A stretch of DNA of 64,000 bases from Mytilus galloprovincialis (GCF_965363235.1 NC_134845.1:12276101-12340100); one strand, 5' to 3'. Positions 36,793 to 49,500 are shown, numbered from the stretch's first letter. The notes: generated by a model from the letters alone, not told the origin. Translations and numbers: made by a program.

Positions 36793-36945
36793 GACTTTTC
36801 CAAAATCCGGGTTCTTAAGCTTCATTCAGATAAAAACTTGCATGAGGGTTACATGTAGCTTGAGTAAAAATATCTGACTTTTCCAAAATCCGGGTTATTA
36901 AGCTTCATTCGGATAAAACTTGCATAAGGGTTACTTGATGCTACC
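36793..36945. repeat. 83-bp tandem duplication in the fp-3-like 5' flank
   Basis: gacttttccaaaatccgggt begins at 36793 and again at 36876, each followed by taagcttcattc and gataaaa. A single diverged copy (ttagcttcattcgtataaaa) precedes the broken fp-3-like fragment near 42214. Confidence 0.85.
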
Positions 36946-36989
36946 AAATCAGGATATAGACTAGATTCCTAATATATTAAGTCTTAATA

Positions 36990-37133
36990 TATTTTTTATT
37001 ACACAAGACTTTCTAGACTATTACCGGTTTCTGTAACTTTTTCGGATACAAATTTAAATAGTCGTTATGAATTTCTTGTATAAATATCGTGCGCAAGGCG
37101 GAATTTATATAAACTCCAACTTGACGTCGAACG
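36990..37133 (+). promoter_or_regulatory. TATA promoter and untranslated exon 1 of the fp-3-like gene
   Basis: The TATA box gtataaatat lies at 37078-37087. The exon ends gacgtcgaacg|gtgagt at 37133, 54 bases from the TATA box, as in the two Tyr/Cys-rich genes (about 50 and 56). The block from actttctagactattacc to cgtcgaacg is repeated near 42340-42477, which supports it being a real promoter unit. Confidence 0.7.
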
Positions 37134-37436
37134 GTGAGTTTTGAGCAGTTACGACTATAATCATATCTCATTGTCGTTTACATTTAAATGAAACCATGTT
37201 TTAAGTTCTAATATCGGTTTCTGAATTTAAGATGAAAACTTTCGCTCTGTTGCCTTAAATATATGTATGTTTTTAAGTAGTTTTTACTAAATGATTTTCT
37301 AGAGAACATTGTTGCTTATATGTTTAACATTTTCAAAATTTAGCTTAATACTACAAGAATGACGAATTACATTGTTGTATACAATAATTTGTCTTGATGT
37401 AAATCTATGAACTTACAACCATGAATCTATCTATCT

Positions 37437-37550
37437 ATATATATATATATAGTAGCATGGGTTCGAATCCCGACGATAGCAAATTTACAGATCTAACATT
37501 GTTGGGTTGATGTTTAGACGAGTTGTATATATATATATATAATATATATG
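37437..37550 (+). mobile_element. SINE fragment with tRNA box B
   Basis: gcatgggttcgaatcccgac, with an intact box B, is followed by gatagcaaatttacagatct and gttgggttgatgtttagacg, then a (TA)n tail. This order matches tRNA-derived SINEs common in bivalves. The 5' half is missing. It lies in intron 1 of the fp-3-like gene. Confidence 0.65.
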
Positions 37551-37941
37551 AGTTTATTACATGTATCGTATTGCTTATAACCCTACTAATAAAAAGCTTA
37601 AGAATAAAGCCAGACTTACATTTTTGATACCATTGCCTATTTGACATAACAATGGTGTACTCATCCCTTCAACATGTATATGCGGTTTTGGAACTTTCAA
37701 ATATTTTGGCCTCGAGCATCACTGAAGATTGATTTTTATTAAAATGTATATCTTTATAGAGTTTTAAAAGCATCAAACTTAACTTGTATGCTTATGTCTT
37801 AAAGTTTTTATGTCCAGAGTATAATATCCTCATTCCAATGTTGTAAATGTATTTCTGAAGTTGCACAATATTTTCTTTTTCAGATTATATCTAATTTAAC
37901 TGGTGCAGTATTTTGATTAACAGTTAAACAATCGTAAAAAA

Positions 37942-39460
37942 ATGAATGTAAGTATTTTATCATGATGTTTAATTAACAGATTTTGATTCTATGCAGTCGA
38001 TACAATATAACAAGGTAAAACTAAGTTGATTCATACTCATAAATAGATATGAGTTATCATGCAGATTTATATACTGAATGTTTTTCATTAACTTTTTTTA
38101 TAAAAATGAGGCCGTTAGTTTTCTCGTTTGAATTGTTTTACATTGTCATTTCGGGGTCTTTTATAGCTGACTATGCGGTGTGGGCCGTGCTCATTGTTGA
38201 AGGCCGTACTGTGACCTATAGTTGTTAATGTATGTGTCATTTTGGTCTCTTGTGGAGAGTTGTCTCATTGGCAATCATTCCACATCTTCTTTTTTATATG
38301 CATATAAAAAAACACCAACGTATCAAAAACAAAATCATATCTTTAAACTAGTTTAGAAAAATTGCAATCGTTCATTCTCAAAGATTTATATTTTTTCGCG
38401 TCATTAATAAAAACCCAGAGTAAAAAAGTTTCATAAGTTAAGTTAAGTTATTGATAAACGATACGTAGTCTATATAGAGCTGATATAAGAAATTTAACAA
38501 AAGACTTGGCCTTATTATTTCAAAAATAAAGTATAATTAAAACAATTTTGAGACTGAATGTAAACCTAGAAACAGATCAAAAGTTTCTCCGGCATGTGGC
38601 AACTATGGGTTAATATAAAAAAGATAAAGGCCTCAAATATTTTGGAAAAAAAGAAAAGAACCAAACTTATTTATCTTTTTTACACTTTCGTTTATTAGTC
38701 TTAACATTTATTTCTTGTCTTTGAAAATCAGAATAAAATCTAAACCAAAACATAAATTAAAAAAAAAAATGAATGAAATTTGAATTCTCAACGCAAATTT
38801 TCAAACAGATGATTTTAATTTTTAAATGTTTTTCTTATAATGGAACAGATTTTATCAAATATAACAGACCTTTTGTCGGAAAGGTTAGCCAGCCTGAAAA
38901 TTATTCCTGTTTCTAAGTAGAGTACATCAGATCTTGATTGTATTTTCGTTTGGGAATATCATGTTTGATAAATCACATATAACTGTACTGTATTTTCAAA
39001 CAGATGATTTTATTTTTCACATGTTTTTTCTTGTAATGAAACAGATTCTATCAAACAGATTCTATCAAATGAAACCTGCCTTTTATCGGAAAGATTAGCA
39101 AGCCTGGAAATTATCCCTGTTTCTAAGTAGCGTACACCTATTTCTGGGATAATGCATGATAAATCAAATAAAACTGTACTATATTTGTGAAGGCAAAACA
39201 TGTTCAGTGGAATTCTTTTTATGTTTTTTTATTTATGTTTTCAGAAAAATCTACTTATGGTGCTAGGCGTTTTATTCACTGTATTGTTGTTTACCGGTTC
39301 AGGCGTAGAGGGTAATAAACCTCTAAACTATAACTTTAACAGATACAGGAGAGGCTATGGTAATAACTTCGGTGGCTATCGACGATATCGCTACGGCTAT
39401 AATCGTGGTTATCGTGGTTTCCGTCGTAACCGTTATGGAAGAAGATATTTTCATGGATAG
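37942..39460 (+). CDS. Foot protein 3 (fp-3)-like adhesive protein (73 aa)
   Basis: Exon 2 is 37884-37947 and ends ATG AAT before gtaagt. Exon 3 starts at 39245 after atgttttcag and ends TAG at 39458-39460. The product is MNKNLLMVLGVLFTVLLFTG..., a signal peptide probably cut after GVEG. The mature part is about 48 residues with no Cys, 10 Tyr and 13 Arg, the rest mostly Gly, Asn and Phe (YRRGYGNNFGGYRRYRYGYN, then RGYRGFRRNRYGRRYFHG). Size and composition match mussel fp-3, the DOPA- and hydroxyarginine-bearing primer protein of byssal plaques. The exact sequence is not one I know, so it may be a divergent paralog. Tyr to DOPA conversion is inferred from the family. An upstream ATG at 39200 lies in the intron. 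A family A repeat (38105-38295) and a 196-bp duplication (38802-39186) occupy intron 2. Confidence 0.82.
38105..38298 (-). repeat. Dispersed repeat family A copy
   Basis: gaggccgttagttttctcgt, ttttatagctgactatgcgg, gtgacctatagttgttaatg and gagttgtctcattggcaatc appear in inverted family A order. It lies in intron 2 of the fp-3-like gene. Confidence 0.9.
38802..39186. repeat. 196-bp tandem duplication, 2 copies
   Basis: caaacagatgattttaattt at 38802 recurs at 38998 as caaacagatgattttatttt. Shared blocks follow, such as taagtagagtacat/taagtagcgtacac and aactgtactgtatttt/aactgtactatattt. It lies just before exon 3 of the fp-3-like gene. Confidence 0.88.
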
Positions 39461-39469
39461 ATAGACATG

Positions 39470-40035
39470 AGAAAATTTCTTGAAAAATTGAGTTATTCAT
39501 AAAAACAATTTGTATAGCAAAAACATTTTGTTTTTCATTAAGCTTTACTGTAAACAATATATTTATTAAAAAAAGTGTAAAGTGTTGTCACTTCTAAACT
39601 TGAAGCACACTGTAGACCTTTGTTGTGCCGTTATTTTGCTTACGTTTACCTCGTGTATTGATGTATGTGATGCTTAGATTATGCATAAGCATTGAAAAGT
39701 CTTACAAGTTAAATCATTTGTATTGTTCAATTTCTAGACCTGTACATAATATAAACAAAAGTTATATTTAGTGTTATTCATGCTATGGAACGCAATCTTT
39801 AATGATAATAAAACAAAATTGACACAGTTATTATTAATACTGTGATTCAACGATGCAAGAAAATTTAAAGTTAGATAACATGTAAAAAACAAAATGTCTA
39901 CATGGCCCAATTCGGCATGTATTTCTTAATTTTCCTATTACCTAAAATGCCCTTGATTGAGTTCTGATAATGTGGGTATCAGTGTCAAAATACGCTATTC
40001 CGATACAAACCAATAACTGAAGCTCAACATAGTAT
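39470..40035. other. 3' flank of the fp-3-like gene
   Basis: The first AATAAA that I see is at about 39806. Otherwise nothing recognised. Confidence 0.4.
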
Positions 40036-40484
40036 TCAACTATAGAGGTCACCATATATATAATCTTCAACTATAGAGGTCACCATATAATCTTCAACTG
40101 TAGAGGTCAACATATGATCTTCAACTATAGTAGTCACCATATGGTCTTCAACTGTAGTGGTCAACAAAATTATGGTCTTCAACTATAGTGGTCACCATAT
40201 AATCTTCAACTGTAGTGGTCAACATATGGTCTTCAACTGTAGTGGTTACCATATTATCTTCAACTGTAGAGGTCAACATATGATCTTCAACTATAGTGGT
40301 CACCATATGGTCTTCAACTGTAGTGGTCAACAAAATTATGGTCTTCAACTCTAGTGGTCACCATATAATCTTCAACTGTAGTGGTCAACATATGGTCTTC
40401 AACTATAGTGGTCACCATATGGTCTTCAACTATAGTGGTCACCATATAATCTTCAACTGTAGAGGTCAACATATGGTTTTCAAC
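40036..40484. repeat. 27-bp minisatellite, about 17 copies
   Basis: Units of caactatagtggtcaccata plus tggtctt, with variants (tgtagtggtcaac, aaaattatggtctt). The 27-bp period keeps frames open on both strands, giving spurious peptides. Confidence 0.93.
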
Positions 40485-41426
40485 AACAGACAAGCAAATT
40501 TAAATACCGTATGTCACACCCTTAATTTTCTATAAGCAGGTCATGGAAACAGTTTAATGAATATCATATTCTTGCAGCGACACCATATTTCGTTGAAAGC
40601 AGAAAAGCATAGAATATTATTCATTAATATACCTATACAAACAAAGACAAGGTTTCAGACAAGAGACCGGCAAATTACCGGGCTAATGAAGGCCAATACG
40701 TTTAAGAAAACAAATTATTCGGAAAAAATACGCAAAGGTCAAGCAAAGTAAATACTAGATCCTTTGAAGGAAACAATTGATGGATAGAAAATCAAAAGAT
40801 ATTATAACAAAATAATGATAGCATAATGTAGGTTGTTAGGTTTTCTCAGTTTTTGGTGTTTGTTTTTTGGTTGCTGTCTTATTTACGTATACCAACATTT
40901 TACATTCATATTTATGACGGTTTATGAATTTGCCATAAAAAATCTAGATTGCATCAATTCATACTGATATTCTTAAAATGGATCCATGTATGCAAAATAA
41001 AATGGGATCAACATTACAGTATCATTTATAAGAACAATTCAATATTTTATTTTTTCCTCAACATTTATAAAACAATATCAATTAACAAAATGTGCATTTA
41101 GCGAATCAAATGTGACCATTAAGTGTTTACATTTCTGTAGTTGCCTGTGGTCATATACCAAATAGCGTTTTTGGTTAATAGGTTTTTTTTGAAATCACAA
41201 ATCTCGAATAAGTTGAATTTTGAATTTAGGATTTCCTGCTATTCGATTTAAAAAAAAACAACACCAACAACCTATGCAAGGTTCGTATGTATACAAAGAT
41301 TTTGTTAGAGAATATCCGTTGATTTCTAATCAATGTGTTTTTCCATATTGTTTAAAGATTTTATCTAAATACCTTCTTAATACAAAAGTATTTTATTATT
41401 TTCCGCCAGGAATTTCGTTTTCATAC
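40485..41426. other. Spacer, nothing recognised
   Basis: AT-rich. The open frames at 40557-40751 and 41220-41483 have no family features. Confidence 0.4.
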
Positions 41427-42115
41427 CATACGCCATGTATCAAAACTAATATTGTGTGTTTATACGCCATGTATGAAAACTAATAGTGTGTGTTTATACG
41501 CCATGTATCTAAACTAATATTGTGTGTTTATACGCCATGTATCAAAACTAATATTGTGTGTTTATACGCCATGTATCAAATCTAATATTGTGTGTTTATA
41601 CATGTACGCCATGTATGAAAACTAATATTGTGTGTGTATACGCCATGTATCTAAACTAATATTGTGTGTTTATACGCCATGTATCAAAAGTAATATTGTG
41701 TGTTTATACGCAATGTATGAAAACTAATATTGTGTGTTTATACGCCATGTATGAAAACTAATATTGACATGTGTGTTTATACGCCATGTATCTAAACTAA
41801 TATTGTGTGTTTATACGCCATGTATCAAAACTAATATTGTGTGTTTATACGCCATGTATCAAAGCTAATATTGTGTGTTTATACGTCATGTATCAAAACT
41901 AATATTGTGTGTTTATACGCCATGTATTGTGTGTTTATACGCCATGTATCAAAACTAATATTGTGTGTTTATACGCCATGTATCAAAACTAATATTGTGT
42001 GTTTATACGCTATGTATTGTGTGTTTATACGCCATGTATTGTGTGTTTATACGCCATGAATCAAAACTAATATTGTGTGTTTATACGCCATGTATCAAAA
42101 ATAATATTGTGTGTT
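41427..42115. repeat. 34-bp minisatellite, about 20 copies
   Basis: Units of atcaaaactaatattgtgtg plus tttatacgccatgt, with some shortened units (tattgtgtgtttatacgccatg). It sits directly upstream of the broken fp-3-like fragment. Confidence 0.93.
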
Positions 42116-42199
42116 AAAATGTACCGCAAACATTTTTTTTTAAAAATTGCAAATGAAGTAAGGGTTGTTCGCATGTCGTTAGCTATGATAATTTCCTAT

Positions 42200-42998
42200 T
42201 ATCTCTTCGGTTCGTTAGCTTCATTCGTATAAAAACATCCGTGAATGTTATTCCGAGTTAAATATGTCCTACGTACCAATGCAGGTAATATTATCCTGAT
42301 TCCTGACGTAAAGTTAACTTTAGTATTCATTTATAATATAGCACTTTCTAGCCTATTACCTGTTTATTTAACAGTATTTTGGATGAACTTTTACAAGGTC
42401 ATAACTATTGCTTGCTTGACGTATAAATATTGCGTGAAAGGCGGGATGTCGATATCCTTCAGCTTTACGTCGAACAGTGACGCCATGTCTGTATTTATAT
42501 CTGAAATTCATTCAACATTTTAATCAGACCGTTTTAACCGTCTGATTTCACTGTAAATTTTACGGACGCCACTTGATTGACCGTTATGGAATAATCGTTT
42601 CACAGATAGGGTCGTCGAATTGGTTACTTATGTCGTAACTACAACCCCTTCCCTTTTCACGAATGTGACCTACTGCCGGGTTTGTAAAAAAATGAGTAAC
42701 ACGACGAGTGCCACATTTGGAGCAGGATCTACTTACCCTTCCGGAGCACCTGAGATCACCCAATTTTTAGAGTTGGTAGTGTTGCTAAGTCTTTAAATTT
42801 GTTTTATAAGTTGTGTCTTGTGTACTATTATTTGTCTGTTTGTCTTTTTCTTTTTTAGCCATGGCGAAAATTGTCAGTTTATTTTCGATCTATGAGTTTG
42901 ACTGTCCCTCCTCTGTTTCCAGTTTTAAACGAACTCCTTATCAGATTTAAACTGTTGAAGCTAATAAACCTCTAAACTATAACTTGAGCAATATGTTT
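42200..42998 (+). pseudogene. Broken second copy of the fp-3-like gene (promoter, exon 1 and a piece of exon 3)
   Basis: 42210-42477 aligns with the 5' flank of the intact gene: ttagcttcattcgtataaaa, actttctagcctattacctg, a TATA box gacgtataaatattgcg and an exon 1 ending ttacgtcgaaca|gtgac with a weakened donor. At about 42960-42985, taataaacctctaaactata plus act is identical to the start of the mature region (NKPLNYN). The frame then leaves the fp-3-like pattern and meets a LINE near 43005. I found no exon 2 or signal-peptide coding. An inverted family B repeat (about 42660-42945) separates the two parts. This is a host gene remnant, apparently split by repeat insertions; whether the promoter still works is unknown. 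Confidence 0.7.
42660..42945 (-). repeat. Dispersed repeat family B copy
   Basis: gtaacacgacgagtgccaca, ggagcaggatctacttaccc, ttccggagcacctgagatca and gccatggcgaaaattgtcag appear in order, the inverse of family B. It lies between the promoter and the exon 3 piece of the broken fp-3-like copy. Confidence 0.9.
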
Positions 42999-43004
42999 GT
43001 CATA

Positions 43005-44660
43005 ATAGTAGCAGCTAATTATCTTCTAGTAACCCTTACCTCAATCACTTGTTAGCTGTTCCAGGATATAGTTAACAGCAGCATTATGACACATTTTAAT
43101 CAACAAAATATACTCTGTGAAAACCAACATGGTTTCAGGAAACACAGATCATGTGAAAGCCAGCTTATTGTCACCATTGATCAGATAGCCAAAAGCATTT
43201 CAAATGGAAAACAGATTGACATCATACTCCTGGACTTTAAAAAGTCTTTTGACAAGGTTCTTCATTCGAGACTTCAGTACAAACTTCAATTTTATGGAGT
43301 AAAGGGCCGGATAAACCCTTCAATCAGTCTATTCCTAACAAACAGGAAACAACAGGTAGTAATATAAGGTACTTGATCTTAACAAGATGATGTTCAGTCA
43401 GGAGTGCCACAGGGCACAGTGCTAGGTCCTTTATCGTTCCTAACATACATTAATAACATGCCCGGTTATACCCAATCTGACGTCCGCCTCTTTGATGATG
43501 ACAGTCTATTGTACGAGAAAACAAGTAAGGCCAAAGATACAGACCAACTGCAGAAAGACCTTGAAGCGTCAGAAAATTGGGAAGAGACATGGATGATGAG
43601 ATTAACCCAACACAATGCAACGTTATCTACATACCACCGAAGAATAAAGAACTTTTACAATACCAATACAGATTAGATAGACACACACTCGAACCAGTAG
43701 ATAGTACCAAGTACTTGGGAGTTCAATATCTAACAATCTCTCATGGAACAAACATATACAGAACTTCACAGCAAAGGGTAACCGAACACTTTGGTTTGTT
43801 AAACGAAACCTAAAAGATTTTTTTAAATAAAAAATAGATCTTTTATTGCACATTTCGCAGTGTTTTACAACTTACCCGACTCACAGAATTCAGTCTGGTA
43901 TACTTGTAAATTAGTTACTGTCTGACCAGTGAGATTATGCAGTAAAATTTATAGCTAATAAATATGGATAGTTATACAATAAATTAATTTTGACAGTTTG
44001 TTTTTTTATATTACATTACGTAATTAGGAATGTACAAGGAAAGTAAAGGCTGCTTGCTATGCAACTCTCGTACGATCTGTCATAGAGTACGCTTCTGCTA
44101 TATTGGACCCAACCAGCAAACATTAACACACTAGAACTTATTCAGAGGATTGATGCTTTAATTGTCTTTAATGACTACACATCACGTACACCAGGGTGTG
44201 TCACTACAATGTTAGATGAGCTAAAATGGGACACATTACAGACAAGACGCAATGATAGCAGGCTATGCATGCTCTGTCGTATTCAGAATGGACTGATAGA
44301 TATCAACAAGATTACTTACATCAAAGGTGGCGACAGTAAAACTAGTGGTCAAAGAATCACCAGTGATGTGCAGAGGCGGATTTAGATGGGGGGCAGGGGA
44401 CACGCCCCCTTTTCAGAAAAATTTTGGTTGGTTATATAGGGAATCACTGAAGCGTGACGGAATCGGCCCCCCCCCCCCCACCTTTTAAGGCAGTCAGTGG
44501 GCCCCCTCTTATGAAAATTTCTAGATCCGCCACTGATGTGTATAGGAACTCTTTCTTTCCAAGAACAGTCATGTAATGAAATACATTACCTGCCAAGGTT
44601 GCTGAAGCCGGATGCTACAGACGACACATTAATACCAGTCACAACAATTGTACATAAGGT
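43005..44660 (+). mobile_element. 5'-truncated LINE with reverse transcriptase remains
   Basis: Reading starts in the reverse transcriptase (AANY..., LTSITC), then FRKHRSCESQL, LLDFKKSFDKV with FYGVKGR, and PQGTVLGPLSFLTYINNMP. The active-site motif reads FDDD where F-A-D-D is expected. The thumb region follows (EPVDSTKYLGVQY) and, after an interruption at about 43815-44035, the C-terminal region (VKAACYATLVRSVIEYAS onward). Frame changes are present near 43375 and 43600 and beyond, so it is dead. It resembles jockey/CR1-type elements. A 165-bp MITE is nested at 44371-44535. The 5' end abuts the broken fp-3-like exon. Confidence 0.9.
44371..44535. mobile_element. 165-bp MITE nested in the LINE, 5-bp target duplication
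   Basis: The ends CAGAGGCGGATTTAGA and TCTAGATCCGCCACTG are inverted repeats with two mismatches. ATGTG flanks both sides (44366-44370 and 44536-44540). Leaving out the element and one ATGTG, the LINE frame reads smoothly (RITSDVYRNSFFPRTV), which shows a later insertion. G and C runs lie inside. Such CAGNGGCGGAT elements are common in invertebrates. Confidence 0.9.
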
Positions 44661-45109
44661 TAACCGTATCAATCGGATTTTATTTTAATTACTGTATATA
44701 GCCTTCGAGGAGTACATTTGTAATGCCAGCATGCGTAGTCCTGTAGAATTTAAGTGTTTCATAATAGAGCCAAACTCTTATATGGAAAAAAAGGAAGAAG
44801 AATATATGTTTTTGCTGAAATGGGTTATCAAAACTACAGGTGAACAGAACGCTAAAAGAGGTCATAATGTCTCCTGGTAATTCAAATATCTTCGCTAAAA
44901 TTTCTTGAGTCCCGAACATACGCGGTCTTTACGTGGCTGCTTTTAACCAATCATATTCTGTGAAGTGTATAACAGATGAATATTTATATCTTTTTTAAAA
45001 AATGTACGAGGTTTCTGAATGGATACAGTCATATGGTGTGTCACTAACATTTTCAACACGTGCCGTAACTGTTATAAGAGCAGTTATCTGTCAAACAAAA
45101 CTATATAGA
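44661..45109. other. Spacer, nothing recognised
   Basis: No exon or repeat could be supported. Confidence 0.4.
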
Positions 45110-45320
45110 TGTACGAAGATGTAGTGTGAGTGCCAATGAAACAAATCTCCTTCCAAGTCACAATTTATAAAAGTTAACAATTAGGGTACGGTCTCAACAC
45201 GGAGCATTGGCTCACAAAGAACAGCAAGCTATAAAGGGCCCGAACATTGCTAGTGTATAACTATTTATACGGGAAAACCAACGGTCTAATCTATATAAAA
45301 AAACGAGAAACGAGAAATTT
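45110..45320 (+). repeat. Dispersed repeat, variant of family A
   Basis: Shares gagtgccaat, ccaagtcacaatttat, ggctcacaaagaacagcaag and acgagaaacgagaaa with the copy at 36195-36465. Confidence 0.8.
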
Positions 45321-46513
45321 ATATATTTATATATTATATATATGTACATTTACCTGATACAGATAAAAAAAAATAAAAATAAACATAGTTTGTCACACAA
45401 AAGATATTACAGGTTTTATTTTTTATACCATTGACGGTTACTATTACTCCGTACTTCCCTAATGTTTCTCACAAAACACTCTAACAATCTCCTAAAACAT
45501 GTAATATTATTATTGCATCAAACGTATATAAATTATGTCGTTTGTTAATGATATAAACACTTGCGTAGATACAAAAAGTTTAAAAAATATATACATTTTT
45601 TTTAGATTAAAATAAACACTGATGTTTGAGTCACTGAAACTGGACTATAATAACCTTTGGGTTTTTCCAAGTAGGAAATCTCAGTATCACAATTTTATTT
45701 TGGAAACCGAGAAAATTTATCAGTGGTTACAACAAACACGTTATCAATACAGAGATATACCGACGTTTGAAACGTAAAACCACATAAATACTGAACTCCA
45801 ATGAAAATTAAAAACGGAAAGTCTCTAATCAAATAGCTAGCTAAACCTCTCAGCTATGACAGTTGCATCAAATTCCATTATATTGACAACGATGCGTTGT
45901 TGTGAACTAATGATTTGAATATCGAAGTTACAAATTCCAGTACCGATTTATTCAAACGTCATAATAATTTGTAGTATTTATCAAAAGTTTACTAACATTT
46001 TTCAATTAGATAGGTATTCAAGCTGAATATATACAATTACGCGTCAATCAACATACAGACTTTAACGGTTTGAAGTAGCATTTTTATTTTGACCTTTTTT
46101 AAATTGGTGACTAGTGATAGCTTTGGTTTTTTGCTACAGACTATATGGTAAAGGAGTCGTTAAGGGTAAGGTAATTGATATTTTGATATTGTTATCAGGT
46201 GAGAATTTAACATAAGAAATTTATTTTAAAAACTACATTTTATGAAGTATTTTAACTTCTTTAAAGAAAAAAAGGCTTGAATTATTCCTATTAATAAAAT
46301 AACACCGAGTTTCTTGGTTGACTTTCTCTCCACATCTTTAATTAGTTTGATCCTCCTCTTTTTTTATTGGAGCGCGTCTGAATGAGTTTTGAATAATCTT
46401 AACGCGCCTTAACGATTAAAAAAGTAGGCCTGATATCTATGAAGATTTTTTTTTAATTCGACATGTCATTAGAGTGTTTAAATCCTAATAAAACTGTTGT
46501 TAAACATAGCTTT
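45321..46513. other. 3' flank of the receptor gene
   Basis: A short inverted piece of family C (ctagctaaacctctcagcta, cattatattgacaacgatg) lies at 45832-45895. A minus-strand AATAAA near 46364 could be the receptor gene's poly(A) signal. Nothing else recognised. Confidence 0.5.
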
Positions 46514-49500
46514 CTAAATCAACATCTTGAGTATGAATAGTACTGTAATGACAAAGAAAGCAATTAAGTACAGTCGGAAACAAAAAATGTCGAGCATTTT
46601 TGAAATATTTTGCCAAGACAATTCCTCATCGTTGTCAACCCCATGACAGTCAATTTTTTTATCCCCCTTTAACTCAGATATATCCATTACACTGTTTCCG
46701 TTCTTTGGTCGCTTATAACTACAACCAGATTTACATTTCCAACATATTAGTCTGGATATTATCTTCTCCATAAAAAATCTGAGACATTTTGGTATCTCAG
46801 TGCTGCCATCTGTGTGGTGACAATCCAGAATCAAAACAGTTAATATGACTGAAAATATTTCCATACCCAGAAGAGAGATAAGATAGGTGGCTGAAATAAC
46901 AATACAACTCAATGAGGAAATTATAGACTAGTGAACTAGTGACTGCACAATATGCGCATTTTGACAAATACATCTTTTTAGTTATTCTCGAGGTCAAAAC
47001 AGTCGAAAATCCAAAACTCGAAAGCATAAAATTCTGATAACACCAAAATGTAAAACTAAAACTAAAGTTTGCGTATTTTGATATCGGTTAAAAAAAACGC
47101 GACCATGGCATTGTCAATATTTTTCATGTAATTTGTCTTATAAATACCGATTTCGGAGTGATTTCATTGCTTTTGTTGTATAGTGTTATTCAGGTCGTTA
47201 GTATTTGAAATATTTGTCATCTCAACCCACGGTAAGACCTACTATTTGGTTTGGGTTTTTGCTTATTTTTGAAGACCTTACCTGTTTAGTGTTTTTGTTC
47301 TTGATGATTGATCTTCGGTAGCCTATACTTTTTGCAATTACAATTATACATCTTCTCCTTACTTTAATATACAACTGTGCTCCTTTAATCAGTTTGTTTC
47401 GTATTTTAATTTACACAATATTAAATAAAAATGTATAGTATGGTTCTTGTTGAAGGCTTTCCTTTTCCAATTGTCGATTACAGTGGTCGTATATTTTACC
47501 ATTGTGCACTTTGTTTTAGAATGTACATAACTGTTCAACTGGTAGTTTAGACTTAGTGTAATACTTACTTAGATACGGTGTTGTCAATGAAGTTGTTGGT
47601 ATGCTATCGGAGACCAGAGTCAAATATACAGCAGACGTCAGTAAGATAGTGAGACTAAATCCAACCTTTTCTCCTGCATCCGCCGAAAGTTTGAAAACAA
47701 AACAAGCAAGCAGTGAAATACAAACCATTGGCGCAATGCTGTTCATTATATGAAACTCAGATCGTCGTTCGAAAGTGAGGCTGTAAATTATTTGAAAAAA
47801 CTGTACAGCTTCGCGCTGTTCTACCCCATTGGTAACAGTATAGCCTATGTATTTCCATTCGCCATTCTCCTGATAATTTGACACTCCTAAAGGAACATAT
47901 CTATCCACTTGAAATTGCATTTCAGCTTTAGTATATCCCCATGACGTCACAATAATATCACATGTTTGGGTATCAAATGGATAGTAAGTGACGTCAGTAA
48001 CACAACTAGTGGTAAAAATATCTGCAGGAGACCATGTGACCTGTCCATTGGCAGCCACACGTATTCGGACAGTGTTATCACTAATAACACCGACGTTGTC
48101 TACCCTAAAAACAGAAAAAAAATAAATCGTTTTTTATCTCTTTACCTGTCTTGTGCTTTAACACTCGCATACACATTCATACTAATAAGTAAAATATGAA
48201 ACAGCAAATTCTCACTTAATAATTCCTTATTCAAAAAGTATTGAGTACAATGATAATAGGGCGGACTTACAACATGCGTTTTCCAGATTAGGGAATACGG
48301 AAAAAATAGAGTTTGACAAATCATACAGACTTTTTAGTCAATTTTCATTGTTGTTTTTTTTATGTGATGTAATTTAAAAGTTTCTGTTTATTTAGTGTAG
48401 CTTATTTGATTGTCTGATTAAATAAAAAGGACAAAAAAAAACTTACGTCTATGAAATGATGATGAGTTATTAAAATTCAACAGATTAGCTGATGCTGGCA
48501 TACAAATTATACTCGATAACGAACCGTTACAACAACTCTCGGAGAGGTCCGTAAATGCAATTTGGTGCAGCTAATCTAACAGCCTATTATATTCTTACTA
48601 TGTCTGTGCAATTATAGGTAATGTTAGAAACTTAAAAATACTAACGCAACATCGTTTTTAACGTTCATTTTGATTGGGAAACGTCACTAATTTTTAAGGA
48701 ATCCATTAACGTGTCGCCATTAAACTATATTTGTTAGCAAGTCACAAATTGATGGCATCAGAGATTAATATACAATTAGTTTATCTCTTATGAACTTACG
48801 AGTTTTCAATCATCAAAGGTGGTACCCATATTTCATTTTCCGTACAAAATATGTTTTGGATGTCGCTGCTATATGTCGGATTAGTACTCCATTTTAATCT
48901 GCTAGTCTCATCCCATCTCTGTAAAAGAGAGGCGAAAAATATTCAAACTTGTATGTCGAAAATAAACTGATCATGACAACCCATGACACAAAACAGCATA
49001 GGACACTAAAAACTGAACAATACGAGCCTCACCAAGTCATACAGATAATAATAGGCGCCCTGGAGGGTAAACAGACCCTGCTCCTCACGTGTCATATTTT
49101 ATAAGGCAATGTGAGTAAAATGAAGGTAGACAGTGAAAAGATTGTGATCTGATGTTTGAATTTCTATTCATAAAAGTTGCCTGGCAAAACTTTGAATCAT
49201 TTTCCATGTAATTCGTACTCAATATTAAAAATAAAGAAGAAACAACACGAATCAGAAAACACCAAATTAACCTTCTCTGGCAATTCACGGTAGTATTTAA
49301 TTTTTATCTCTTTTTGTATGATGGATATTATAAAAAAAAAATAAAAAGAATTCCATAATAAAAAGGACAATAATATGTATATCTTTATATATTTGAAATC
49401 AAGACAAATTATAAATATAAAAAATACAGAAATATAGTTCTATGTAGTCGCGATAAAAATTTCGGAAGAGATAAGTTCTCTAAACAATATGAGAAAAAAT

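Noticed and set aside
40148-40535. Open frames on both strands over the 27-bp array
   Set aside because: Period divisible by three; peptides are pure repeat with no other feature.
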